Part shown: piece by piece, positions 8,610 to 18,400 of the stretch
Layout: every line of letters starts with the position of its first letter
Position numbering within the stretch: the first letter of the stretch is position 1
Virus record (IMG/VR): IMGVR_UViG_3300032134_000004
Span: 1-49,451 of that record
Source: a virus
Length of the DNA: 49,451 nt
Direction: 5' to 3' (one strand)
Program-made: the position numbers and the translations under genes
The notes under the pieces: generated by a model
Database searches by the model: none
What the model was told of the DNA's origin: nothing
The model's input: only the letters and a program-made list of their open reading frames with translations

Positions 8610-9122
8610 ATGGCACGAAGAAATACAACATCACGAAACTCACCGTATGCTCTCAATGCAACTGCCTATGTATCTACCACAGATGCAGTTAGCGCTACCA
8701 CGGGCCAAGGCGGTAGTCCACGAAACAACACAAGCATCTGGGAAAAACTAAACTCCATGTGCTTTGATGTTGAGTGGACAATCGGAACAGAATCAGGAGA
8801 TGCTATCAATGTCACTGCCCAACTCCTTGACCTTAAAGCCCGTAATCTTGGTCGGCCTGCTATGGTTGATTGGAGCCTCCGAGCATCAGATGTGGCTGGC
8901 GCATCTTGGGGGGCGATTGATACCGCATCTGACGGTTTAGCCATTGTCACAGGTACAGTTATCAATGAATGGAATGCGGACGCTTGGGCGCAAATGCAAA
9001 CAGATAATGACGGGAAACTTACTGTTACTGTCGGAGACTCAACTGGTGCTGACTATTACAAAGTTCAAATCGTAGTAGGCGACCGCGTCTTCCTGAGCCC
9101 ACTCATTACGTTCGCAGCCTAA
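8610..9122 (+). CDS. Small virion-type protein, function unknown
   Basis: 170 aa, Thr/Ser/Asn-rich N-terminus followed by a beta-rich body (SGDAINVTAQLLDLKARNL, GKLTVTVGDST, YKVQIVVGDRVFLSPLITF). This looks like a compact beta-sandwich, the usual build of capsid decoration or tail-collar proteins. SD GAAAGGAAAG lies before ATG 8610, downstream of a folded leader (8527-8596). It sits between connector-region genes and the repeat protein. I do not recognise a family; decoration or fibre-attachment protein is an inference from fold type and place. Confidence 0.6.
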   Translation: MARRNTTSRNSPYALNATAYVSTTDAVSATTGQGGSPRNNTSIWEKLNSMCFDVEWTIGTESGDAINVTAQLLDLKARNLGRPAMVDWSLRASDVAGASWGAIDTASDGLAIVTGTVINEWNADAWAQMQTDNDGKLTVTVGDSTGADYYKVQIVVGDRVFLSPLITFAA

Positions 9123-9145
9123 TCTAGGCAGTTAGGAGATAGCAC

Positions 9146-11248
9146 ATGGCTATTCACACTGCCTTTACCTCTGGCTCCGGTGCCATCCCCGTCTTCTCGG
9201 TCAAGAAGGATACGGACGTTTGGATCCCTATTCTCCTCGTCGATAAGACGGATGGCATTACCGGAGAAACTGGCATCGCCTATGGCAGCGTAGACGCTGA
9301 CTACGGGCTGGCCTCTGCAACCTCGCTCACTTCCTACTCCGTCGTAACGGCGGACTGGAAGGAGATGGGCGAGGGCATGTATTCCATGCGCATTGGTGCG
9401 GCTGAGTTCACGTCAACAGGCCGATACTTTATCCGTGTTGGGGACACAGCCCCCAACGCGGGTAAATACTTGGTGGCTGTTGAAGTCACCGAGAACGACG
9501 TTGATGATCTTGCTGATGACCTTCTAAGCATCAGTAGCATCCCCGTGTTCACAGCCAAAGAGGACGTGGATACTTGGATTCCCGTGTACCTGACAGATAA
9601 GTCTGACGGGTCCACGGCAATCACTGGACTCGCCTACGGCAACGTTGACGTTGACTTCGGCTTGGCCTCCGCCACATCACTCACCGCCTACTCCCTCGCC
9701 TCGGCGGATTGGAAGGAGATGGGTGAAGGCATGTATGCTCTTCGCATTGGCGCGTCAGAGTTCACTGCCGTCGGCAGGTACTTCGTCCGCGTGACCGGGA
9801 CAGGCACCAACTCTGGCAAGTACATGTTTGCCGTGGAGACGAACACGGCCTCGATTGATGACATTGCCTCGGCAAGCATCAATGAGATCCCCGTGTTCGT
9901 GGGCAAGAAGGATGCGGATACTTGGATTCCGGTTCTGCTTGTCGATAAAACAGATGGCATCACCGGCATAACCGGGGTTGCTTATGGTTCTGTTGATGTC
10001 GATTATGGGCAGACTGGAACAACCGCTTTTCGGTCGTACGGAGCGGGTACCGACGACTGGAAGGAGATGGGAGAGGGTATGTACTCCCTTCGCATTGGAG
10101 CCAGCGAATTTGCTGCGGTGGGCAGATATTTCGTCCGAGTGGTCGATACAACTCCCAACGCATCCAAGTACCTATTCGCTGTCGAGGTCAATGCATCGAT
10201 TCTCGATGACGTTGCAAGCATGAATCCCAACAACATCCCGGTATTCAATGCTAAGATATCAACCGATACTTGGGTTCCTGTCAGGTTTACCAGCGCCGCA
10301 GATGGAGCATCTGCGATTGCTAGTATCGCCTACGGAAGCGTTGATGTGGATTACGCCTTAGCGTCAGCCACATCTTTCACCAGTTATTCGGTGGCCTCCG
10401 CCGACTGGAAAGAGGTGGCGGAGGGCATGTATGCACTCAGGATCGGCTCAGCAGAGTTTGGTTCGGCAGGCAGGTACATGATTCGAGTGGTTGATACCGG
10501 GGCTACAGCCCTCAAGTATTTTGCTGCGGTTGAAACAACAGCAGTTACTGTCGATGATTTGACCCGATCTACTACTCCGGCCAACACTCTGGACATCGAT
10601 TCAGATGGCTTGGTAGATGTGTCCAAGTTCAATGGGACCGCTGCCGTAGTTGAGAACAGTCTGCTCAGCGTCAACATTGCCTCCATCAGTGAGGACAATG
10701 CAGCCGCTGATACCCTTGAATTGATCATTGAAGACACTACAAAACTCAACGTAAATGTTGAGCAGGTCAGTGGCGATGCTACTGCTGCCGATAACCTTGA
10801 ACTATTCACCGAGCAGTTGTCTAGCGGCAAGATTCAGGCTTCTACGTTTGCCAACAACGCGATTACAGCAAGCGTTCTGTCGGCGGATTGCATTGGCAGC
10901 AGCGAACTGTCATCCACTGCGATTGCCGAGATTGCAGACTCCGTCTGGGATGAGGCCACATCTGGTCACGTAACCGGCGGGACGTTTGGTGAGCAGTTGA
11001 AGACTGACGTGGATGCGATCCTTGCTGACACGGGCACTGATGGGGTCAAGATAGATCTTGCCCAGTCCATGTCGGCAGAGAACTTTGCGGCGTTGACAAC
11101 CGGACGTGCGTTGTACTTGATGTTGGCCCACTTCGGCCACAAGTGGACGACTTCCGGAGGCAACAGCAAGGTTTACAAGGCAGACAATGCGACTGTATTC
11201 CAGACGAGAGTTATTGCCAGTTCTACTGAGATTGCGAAGGGGTCCTAA
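9146..11248 (+). CDS. Repeat-containing tail fibre or capsid surface protein
   Basis: 700 aa. Four tandem repeats begin at IPVF motifs (residues 14, 132, 248, 364), with period 118 then 116 aa. Each has the order IPVF..K.D.DTWIP, AYGSVDVDYG, ADWKEMGEGMYSLRIGA and GRYFVRVVDT, predicted as beta-sandwich domains. After about residue 480 comes a different region, DNAAADTLEL-type short repeats, then IADSVWDEATSGHVTGGTFG, a segment type common in phage fibre-like virion proteins, and a short C-terminal domain. It is the last gene of the rightward operon; its stop overlaps the convergent gene by 4 bp. A virion surface role (fibre or decoration) is inferred; the partner is unknown. Confidence 0.7.
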   Translation: MAIHTAFTSGSGAIPVFSVKKDTDVWIPILLVDKTDGITGETGIAYGSVDADYGLASATSLTSYSVVTADWKEMGEGMYSMRIGAAEFTSTGRYFIRVGDTAPNAGKYLVAVEVTENDVDDLADDLLSISSIPVFTAKEDVDTWIPVYLTDKSDGSTAITGLAYGNVDVDFGLASATSLTAYSLASADWKEMGEGMYALRIGASEFTAVGRYFVRVTGTGTNSGKYMFAVETNTASIDDIASASINEIPVFVGKKDADTWIPVLLVDKTDGITGITGVAYGSVDVDYGQTGTTAFRSYGAGTDDWKEMGEGMYSLRIGASEFAAVGRYFVRVVDTTPNASKYLFAVEVNASILDDVASMNPNNIPVFNAKISTDTWVPVRFTSAADGASAIASIAYGSVDVDYALASATSFTSYSVASADWKEVAEGMYALRIGSAEFGSAGRYMIRVVDTGATALKYFAAVETTAVTVDDLTRSTTPANTLDIDSDGLVDVSKFNGTAAVVENSLLSVNIASISEDNAAADTLELIIEDTTKLNVNVEQVSGDATAADNLELFTEQLSSGKIQASTFANNAITASVLSADCIGSSELSSTAIAEIADSVWDEATSGHVTGGTFGEQLKTDVDAILADTGTDGVKIDLAQSMSAENFAALTTGRALYLMLAHFGHKWTTSGGNSKVYKADNATVFQTRVIASSTEIAKGS
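9185..10582 (+). repeat. Four in-gene tandem repeats of about 350 bp
   Basis: Repeat units start near 9185, 9539, 9887 and 10235, each encoding 116-118 residues. Units 1-3 keep the core ADWKEMGEGMY or DDWKEMGEGMY; unit 4 has drifted (ADWKEVAEGMY). Such arrays can gain or lose units by recombination, changing the length of the surface protein. Confidence 0.85.
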
Positions 11249-11511
11249 ATCTTAAGTTTCCTAAGATTCAAGATAGCACTCTTGGGAATCGTGATCACGT
11301 AATCATAGGTCCCCAACTCCGGCTTAAAACAACCAGCGATGCTGATAGCGTCGCTGGTTGTTTTTACCAGATGCCCGACTTGGAGCATTCTCTGGGGGGT
11401 GGGTATCTCGTACTCCTCGACTTCTGCATTGTCTCGGGGCTCACACGAATCTATCCACTCAACCCAAACAAGCGGGTAGGGGGTCTTGAATGGCTTGCGC
11501 CGCTTGGCCAT
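11245..11511 (-). CDS. Conserved phage hypothetical protein containing an embedded terminator
   Basis: 88 aa, MAKRRKPFKTPYPLVWVEWIDSC at the N-terminus, then LQVGHLVKTTSDAISIAGC and a final VITIPKSAILNLRKL. The pattern W.DS, then VG.L...D.I.IA and IPK.AI..L.. is one I associate with a small phage protein widespread in aquatic phages; its function is unknown. It ends 4 bp inside the convergent structural operon. The codons for KTTSDAISIAGCFK form a near-perfect palindrome (11326-11364) that must also act as a terminator. ATG 11511 overlaps the previous stop by one base (TAATG). Confidence 0.75.
   Translation of the reverse strand: MAKRRKPFKTPYPLVWVEWIDSCEPRDNAEVEEYEIPTPQRMLQVGHLVKTTSDAISIAGCFKPELGTYDYVITIPKSAILNLRKLKI
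11326..11364. terminator. Bidirectional intrinsic terminator between convergent operons
   Basis: Arms AAAACAACCAGCGA (11326-11339) and TCGCTGGTTGTTTT (11351-11364) are exact complements; adding a T-G pair and GCT/AGC in the loop gives 18 pairs around a 3-nt loop. Rightward RNA ends in UUGUUUUU and leftward RNA in UUGUUUU. It closes the head operon 78 nt after its last stop and sits inside the last leftward gene. Confidence 0.85.
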
Positions 11512-11681
11512 TAGTACCCTCGACGAGGTCTCTTGCTGGGGCCGGGGTTGCCCTCCTCAGCATACATGGCTTCAACTTGCCCCTTGCACTCGTCTTCTGT
11601 CTCATGAGTGCCGACAGTTTCACCGTCTTCCTTTGTAACAGTGTGCCACTTACCTTCTTTTTCAACACATTCCCAAGGCAT
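11511..11681 (-). CDS. Tiny conserved phage protein, Trp/acidic, function unknown
   Basis: 56 aa, beginning MPWECVEKEGKWHTVTKEDG and continuing ETVGTHETEDECKGQVEAMY, ending in a Pro/Arg tail. The W.V...DG..VGTH.TE.E...Q..AMYA pattern is a short two-strand-plus-helix unit that recurs as a stand-alone protein in many phages, with no known function. Start ATG 11681 overlaps the phosphoesterase stop (TGATG) and its own TAA overlaps the next ATG, so the three genes are translationally coupled. Other reading frames here are basic and Cys-poor shadows. Confidence 0.7.
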   Translation of the reverse strand: MPWECVEKEGKWHTVTKEDGETVGTHETEDECKGQVEAMYAEEGNPGPSKRPRRGY

Positions 11682-12460
11682 CAGTCTTTGTCCTTAATCA
11701 AGAGTTCTGCATCCCACTCACGCGAGCGGAACCTGCAATTCTTGCCTATCTTACATTCTCCCATCAGTATCCCAGCCCCCCATTGGGTGACATCTTTGCG
11801 TTTCATGTAATCGGGTTGCTTGTGGCCCAGACCTATGCTCCCCACATTGGCATAAAAGTGGGGTAGGAGAACTTTGCCTGATCTCTTTGCCTGAGTGATC
11901 GGCACTGGCCTATGGGTATGACCCCTCACAGACAGGGTCCAAGATTGCCCCCCTGCCATGTAGTTCATCTGTAGGCCCTCCAGTTCGTCCGAGTTCTGGG
12001 CGCAGTCAAACCCATGGTAGAACAGGACTTGGCCCAACTTATAGCACCCAGCCTTGCTCTTTATGTAGGGGACCTGCTTCCACCTCTTGAACTCCCCGCC
12101 GTACTCGGGGTGTCGGTTCCAATGAACAAGAGAGCGCAGATTTCTTGGAATCCTGCGCGAGTCATTGGTAAGTATGTTGTCGTCGTGGTTCCCAAGCACC
12201 CATATGAGTTGGGACTTCTTCGGTAGAACTGATCTTATGTCTTTCAGGTATCCAGAGGCTCGGTGGTACTCGTCTTCGAGTACGTGCAGGACTTCATCTG
12301 GGTGCACTGAAGCGGCAGCAGCATCAAAAAGATCACCGAGGAGAAGAAAATGCGTGATGCCGTGACCCTCGATTTGGGACAGCAGCCATTCCTTCGCTGA
12401 TTCATCCGCGTGTGGGACATGTACACAACTTATCGCTGCGAACTTCGCTTTATTGACCAT
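11681..12460 (-). CDS. Calcineurin-like metallophosphoesterase
   Basis: 259 aa. Motifs of the binuclear metallophosphoesterase fold appear in order: FAAISCVHVP (first metal motif, normally DxH), LLLGDLFD (GDxxD), WVLGNHDDN (GNHD/E, about residue 93), YHGFD and VRGHTHRP (GHxH, near residue 181). The first aspartate is replaced by Cys in SCVH. All other ligands are present, so activity is likely, probably on a phosphodiester or nucleotide substrate. It follows the giant virion protein by 6 bp and precedes two tiny genes with one-base overlaps. Its role in infection is unknown; DNA or nucleotide processing is a guess. Confidence 0.85.
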   Translation of the reverse strand: MVNKAKFAAISCVHVPHADESAKEWLLSQIEGHGITHFLLLGDLFDAAAASVHPDEVLHVLEDEYHRASGYLKDIRSVLPKKSQLIWVLGNHDDNILTNDSRRIPRNLRSLVHWNRHPEYGGEFKRWKQVPYIKSKAGCYKLGQVLFYHGFDCAQNSDELEGLQMNYMAGGQSWTLSVRGHTHRPVPITQAKRSGKVLLPHFYANVGSIGLGHKQPDYMKRKDVTQWGAGILMGECKIGKNCRFRSREWDAELLIKDKD

Positions 12461-12466
12461 CTGTTT

Positions 12467-15400
12467 CTACTGAGTTTTAGGCTGGATAGGTAAATTGCTG
12501 CCCGGGACAGGTCGCCCCTCGCGCCGCAACATTCCTCCCTCCCGATTAAACTCAGGCCACAGTTCCTTTGGAACTCTATGCCGGATTCCTGCAAGCCACA
12601 TCTTTCGATATTCATTGATTATACGAAGTCCAATGGTTTCAGCCCGTTCCTCATCTCCTTCTTGCATTGCGCGATTGACTTGTCTCCGAAGAAGTTTAAT
12701 GTCCTCGGATGTGTCAATGCTGATTTGAGCCTGCAATCTATCGATATCAAGCGGTTGCCATCGTCCCCTAACCGCAAGACGCCATAGTAACCCTTCAAGC
12801 CCATCTCTAGTTACGGCCCGTTCAAGGCCCTTGTACGAGTTATAGTAACCGACTTGGTCCAACATGTATTCCGATATCGTCAATTCACCTAGTTCGGGAT
12901 CTCCGATTTTCCTGCTGTCAAACACCCGCTGACCAGTTCCCATTTCAAAGAGCGACTTAAGGATTGGGGACGAAGACCCGAGCATGTATTTACTCATGTC
13001 TTTGAACCCCTCCACCCCAAAGGCTGCTTGAGCAGTTTGGAGTAATTCCTGTATTGGGGTAAGGCTGCTCAGAACCAAACCCTTCGCCTCACCGCCCTCT
13101 CCGCTCATCTGGATCATCAACTGGTTTCTGATCCACCTTGGCAACATGAACAGTGGGACTCGATCCTCTTCATCCAGACCCTCAACCTCCATGGCGTGCC
13201 TGATCTTCTGCCAAACATTGACATATCCCGGGCGGTCAAACAGGAGTTTGTATTGAAGGGCAATGTTGTTTCTCTGCCACGCATAGAAGGGAATAACCCT
13301 ACGGCCAACCTTCTCCTCCAACTTGGTGAAGTCTCCATAATCGAAGTGCGCCTTCTTCATCATCAATACGGCATTGTCTACGGTGTCTCCCTTTGCACGC
13401 CTTGAGAGATATACCGCTGTCCTGAACGTGTCGTCGATTGAAGCGTTCAACCTGAACCACCACCCACCAAGGGGTCCGAACGTCGCTATGTACCTAACTT
13501 GATCCAAGATAGTCTTCTTGGCGTAGGCATCGGGGTTTCCGAACGCGGTACGGTGGAGGTTGATTACCTCTCGCGCGGTTTGGCTGCCATCAACAGCATT
13601 GATCTTGACCAAGTGCTCGACCATCTCTGTTTCCGTGAGAGTCTCGCCGCCAAGTGTGTATGTTTTTGCGTCGTCGAAGATCATTCCCGGGCCGGTGGGT
13701 ATGATCTTCCCCTTTCGGTTTCCGAAATGGAACTGATGCGAAAGTCTTTTAGCGGTCATGAAGTGTTCGGTAAAGTCTCCGAGAGACATCCCACCCACAA
13801 TCATGGAGTGGATGACGCCGCCGAGGACATTGACCGTTGTCCAAGCAGGGTTCATCAATACCGAGCCCTTCCAAATCGACTGGACATAATCAAAGGCATT
13901 TCCGATTGCAGTAATGTTTTGGTCGTCTGATATCCTCCTGATGTAGTCATCCAGAGCCGCAGCAACATCTTCCGGGTAATAGTACGACTTGGCCCCTCCA
14001 CCAAGAAGTGCCTCTGTCATCTTGTTTGTTCTTACTTCTTCGCTCAACCTCCGATACGCGACATTGTTGATGATGATATCTCTACCACCCTGATTAACAA
14101 TGTTGCCCTGCCTTGGATTGATGACGGCATCTTTTACTTCATCCAGAGTGAGGGCTTTCATTTCTGGGGCAATACTCTTCAGGAAGTCGCTGACGGCGGC
14201 AGATCTCCAGTGCTCGCGTACCCTCTTGCCTAAGATTAGCCCAAGGTCGGTCTCCCAGATTTGTCCCTTGTACTCGCTGCCCAGCATGTCGGAGAATCTG
14301 TGTGAGGTGGACGGGCGATTTAGTTCAGTTGGGCTTGTCGCATATACTTGAGGCAACCACCTCTCCCCGTTCGGATTTCCTATGGGATTGCCCCTCCATC
14401 CCGGTGTTGGCAGGTACTGTCCCGGATTTCCTCCTGCCTGTTGGATCGCAAGGTTGTAATCGTATATGTCGCCCGGGAGCATTTTGTCTGGGTTTTCCCT
14501 AACAAATGCCTTTCGATATGCTATGAAATCAGCGGGAAGGTTCCTTCCATCAGACACCTCTCCGGCCCATACGTAGTTCCATCCATCTCCGCTTTCGTCA
14601 ACCCAGTATGGATTCGCCTCGTCTGTTCTATAGAAGTATCTATTAGTGGCCCTGTGGAGATGAGCCTGCTCTTGTCCCGTAACCCTTGCGCCACTTGATG
14701 CTCGATCCCTTACAGCGCGCGTGTCTGCCGCCCTTGCCCACGCCGCACGTTGTGCGTGGTCTGTAAGCCGGAGCGGCACATACGCAAACCCCGGATTAGG
14801 TATGGCCATCGCGCCACTAGCGGCTTCTTTAATAGCCATATCCGCGTGCATCTTCTGAACCTTCTCGGCAAGCCTTTCAATTTGGGGGTCGTTCCAAATC
14901 TTCTCCCTGCCCCCATACTTATTCATAATGTTGTCTATATTTCCCTCGAACGCCGAGTTCACGTGTCCATCGCTTGGGTGGATACCGTTGACATTTCTCG
15001 CCCTTGCATCTGCCTCCATAAACTTTGCGTACAATATCGCATGGGCATCTCCTGTCGTCATATCAAACCGGCTTTTTATTGTGGCGAGATTCTTATCGAA
15101 GGCGTCAATAACCAACCGCCTCTGGAACTCGGGTGTATTTTCATGCGCATGTCTGAATACGGACACGGCCTGACCGGAGAACTTTCCCCTTCTGCCTGCT
15201 CCCGTTAGATCCCTGAACCTTCTCTCGAATTTCTCAGCCACCTCTGAAGCCTTGTGAACCATTGTCCCCCTTGCTGCATCTAATTCCTCTTGAAGCGGTG
15301 CCATTGCTTCCCGTCTGGCAGCAAGGGCCATCTCCATCTTTTCTTCTGTTTCTTCGATTCGCCTTGAGTTTTCAGTTACCCGTGCACTCGCTGCGTTAAG

Positions 15401-18400
15401 CCTATTTTGCGACCTGTTTTCATCGGCTTGTAGGGTTCGGTACCGCTTTGCCCTAGCCCTGCTTTCCGTAGTTGCGCCGAATGCATTTTCAAAGGCGTTT
15501 CTAAGAGATCCGTTTATGGGTTCATCGTATGCGTTTTCGTAAATTCGCCTCATAGACGTTTTGATTGCGTCAAACGCCCCTTGCAATTCAGGTCGAGGGG
15601 GTACGCCATTCATCACGAATTGCATGAATGCTTGGGCAAATTCCTCTTCGTGGGCTACAGACCAGTAGCCGTCTTCGATCCCAAAACGTTTTTCGAGCGC
15701 CGTGATATCCTCTTGGCTAAGATTCCGCCGAATGATGTGACCGATTTCATGGATAAACGAACCAATGTCGGGCTTATCCAGTGCGCGAATGAGCGCACCC
15801 CCCTGCTCCGTGAACTCAACAGAAGCACGAGCAACGTCACCATCCCCCATCTGGTAGAGTTGTCGGGCACCGGTGCGATCATACCTTCTTACGAGGGCTG
15901 ATCTCAGTTTTGGATCTGGGGTGAACTCCGCTAGTCTCTTAGTTTCAATCATCCCACTCTTTCTAGCAGCCTCCTTGACCCCGGGCTGCGAGTGGATGAA
16001 ATTAAATACTTCATCTATTATGAGTTTTTCATATGCACGTGCAGCAGATTGCCCGCTGCTATCCCGCCTGCCTGACAACCTGTTCAGTTCATCACCGTAA
16101 ATCATATCCGCCTGTTGGTGCCACTGGTGGTCGATGCCCCCCTCCACGCCCACTCCAAATCGGCTGCCCTCTGCCCTTCCCATAACCAACGCTCTGGTTT
16201 GGTGGTAGCCTTGATCCCATTCATCCGCCGCTGCTGTCCCGCCTGCCCTGTAATTCAGAAGGCTACCCGAGTCTTCTTCGTATTTTCTAATGAACTCTTC
16301 GACAACCTGCCAGTATTCCATTGTTTGGGTCGGAACGAGTTCGTCGTCCTGTGGCATAAATTTGGGAAGGGCATCCTCTCCGTATCGGGATATGAATGCG
16401 TCTTCGGCCTTCTCCAATCGCTCCATCATGGCCTCGAAATTACGCATCACCCGGGGGTCAATCGCCAAATCAAGTCGATCTGCCCGGCTCGCCATAAGCA
16501 TGCTTTGGAATGTCTCCCTTAGGGCCTCAACTTCTTTATTAACGGCTGTTAATTCGTTTGTATTATCTTTAAGTTGTCTGTTTAGTTCTTCCCACCGACG
16601 AGAACCGAGGGGGAAATCTCCCCCCTCTGCTCTTTGCGCCATATGTCGGAGTTCTTCTTTAATCGTCATTTCATTGGCTCTCAATAATCCAGTGTGTGAG
16701 AACTTTGCCCTAATTTCGTCCCGAGCCGCAGCAATTTCTTGCTGGGTATACTTTGCGATCTCGTGGCCCCTTCTGTAGCCGACGGCCGCCCTGACTTGGT
16801 CTAGGCTCACATTCCCCAAATCCATTTGTAGTAAAAAATCCATCTCCGACCCGTTGATTATTCGTCGATTTACGAGTTCCTCTTGCTTTAATATCTCTCC
16901 CCATCTTGACCAACTTTCTTCATCGACCATTTTAAAGAGCGTAAGGCCTCTCTCCCGGCCCACCGATTCAAGCAAGATGTCTTCTATAGCCTCTTCCATT
17001 TTTAGGATGTGGTCACCTATGCCCACGTTGTCGGTATTACCTATGCTTACGAGCATGTCCTCACTCAGCCCACTTATGTTTTCGATTACCTCGTCTTTAC
17101 TGGTAATTTTTATGTCTCCAGAAGACTCAAACCCCGTGCCCATCTTAGCCCATCTGTGTAACTTGCCCCGACCACTACCGTATTCTTCGGTGTCCGAAAT
17201 CAATACCTTATATCTATTACCTTGCTTGTCTATGATGGGAAACTCATCCATAGTTTTAGTGTCGCTTGGATCCCATCCGGGGTGCAGCCTTCGCAATATA
17301 GTGGCCGAGGATTGATCTCCTTCCGTCCCCTGTCCCCACCTCAGAAGAAAGAAGACATCCTCTTGACCGAGATATTTTGATGCTTCCGTCGTTGGGCTGC
17401 CACCCGTCAATTTATCGGCAGACCTCATGGAGGAAACGGATACGCCGTCATAGTTCTGTTTAATAGCATGATCAATTATTCTCCTAAGTCCCAACTTCTC
17501 CCACACAGTGGTATGTTTCCCGGATGGCAGTGGAATGGCGCTACGATCTAGGAAGGGGAGGGGGCCACTCTTAAACTCACGAAGAGCATCATCTATATTT
17601 TTCAGAGAACCCGGCATGAGTACCGAATACCGCGAGAAGTTTTCGTGCCCCACGGTCGCCGTGCGTATTACATATCCTGACTTCTTCGCTTTCGACACTT
17701 GCTCTTTAATCAGTTTTTCTAGCCTCTCAATTCTTCTTTCCAGTACGCGATACTTGGTCCCGGGATAATCGATCTTTCCTTTCAATGTATCTAATTCACG
17801 TTTGCCAGAAAAAAGACTGTCGGTCAGCCTTTTTATCCTTTTTTCAAACTTATCAACAACGTCCTCAAACGAGCGTTTCCACTTGTAGTAGTTAATTAAA
17901 TCTTCCCGGAACCCCTCGCCTGCGACCCCCTTATGCCCCAAGAGTTTCTTTAACTCGACAGGAACCGAGCCAGATTTGTCCGCTAATATAGTTGCGAGGA
18001 GTGTTGATCTGGGGTTGGTCCATTTAATTTCCCTCCCGGCCCGCCACTTTTCATCTATCCGCGAAGTAAAACCTTGGATAGCATCAGCCAATTTTGATTG
18101 TGTTCTTTGACCCGCTTGTAAAGTATCGCTTTGCAATTCTTCAATTTGAAGTATGCGCCTCCCGTTCTCCATTCGATCGGAAACCCTGATGTGAGCAATG
18201 TATCCCAACGCCCCCGGGAAATGGCCGTCTCCTACGAAAAGTTCTGGGTACTTCGATGCAAGTTGAAGGGGGGCTCTCAAGAAGAAAGTCCTAGTATTCA
18301 TTCCCCCTATTTCATGATATTCGGAATAACCTGTGCCATGCACTTTTCCTATTTCAACAACACCGGTGCCCTGTTGAATTCTCAGGCTTTCTTCGAGAGG

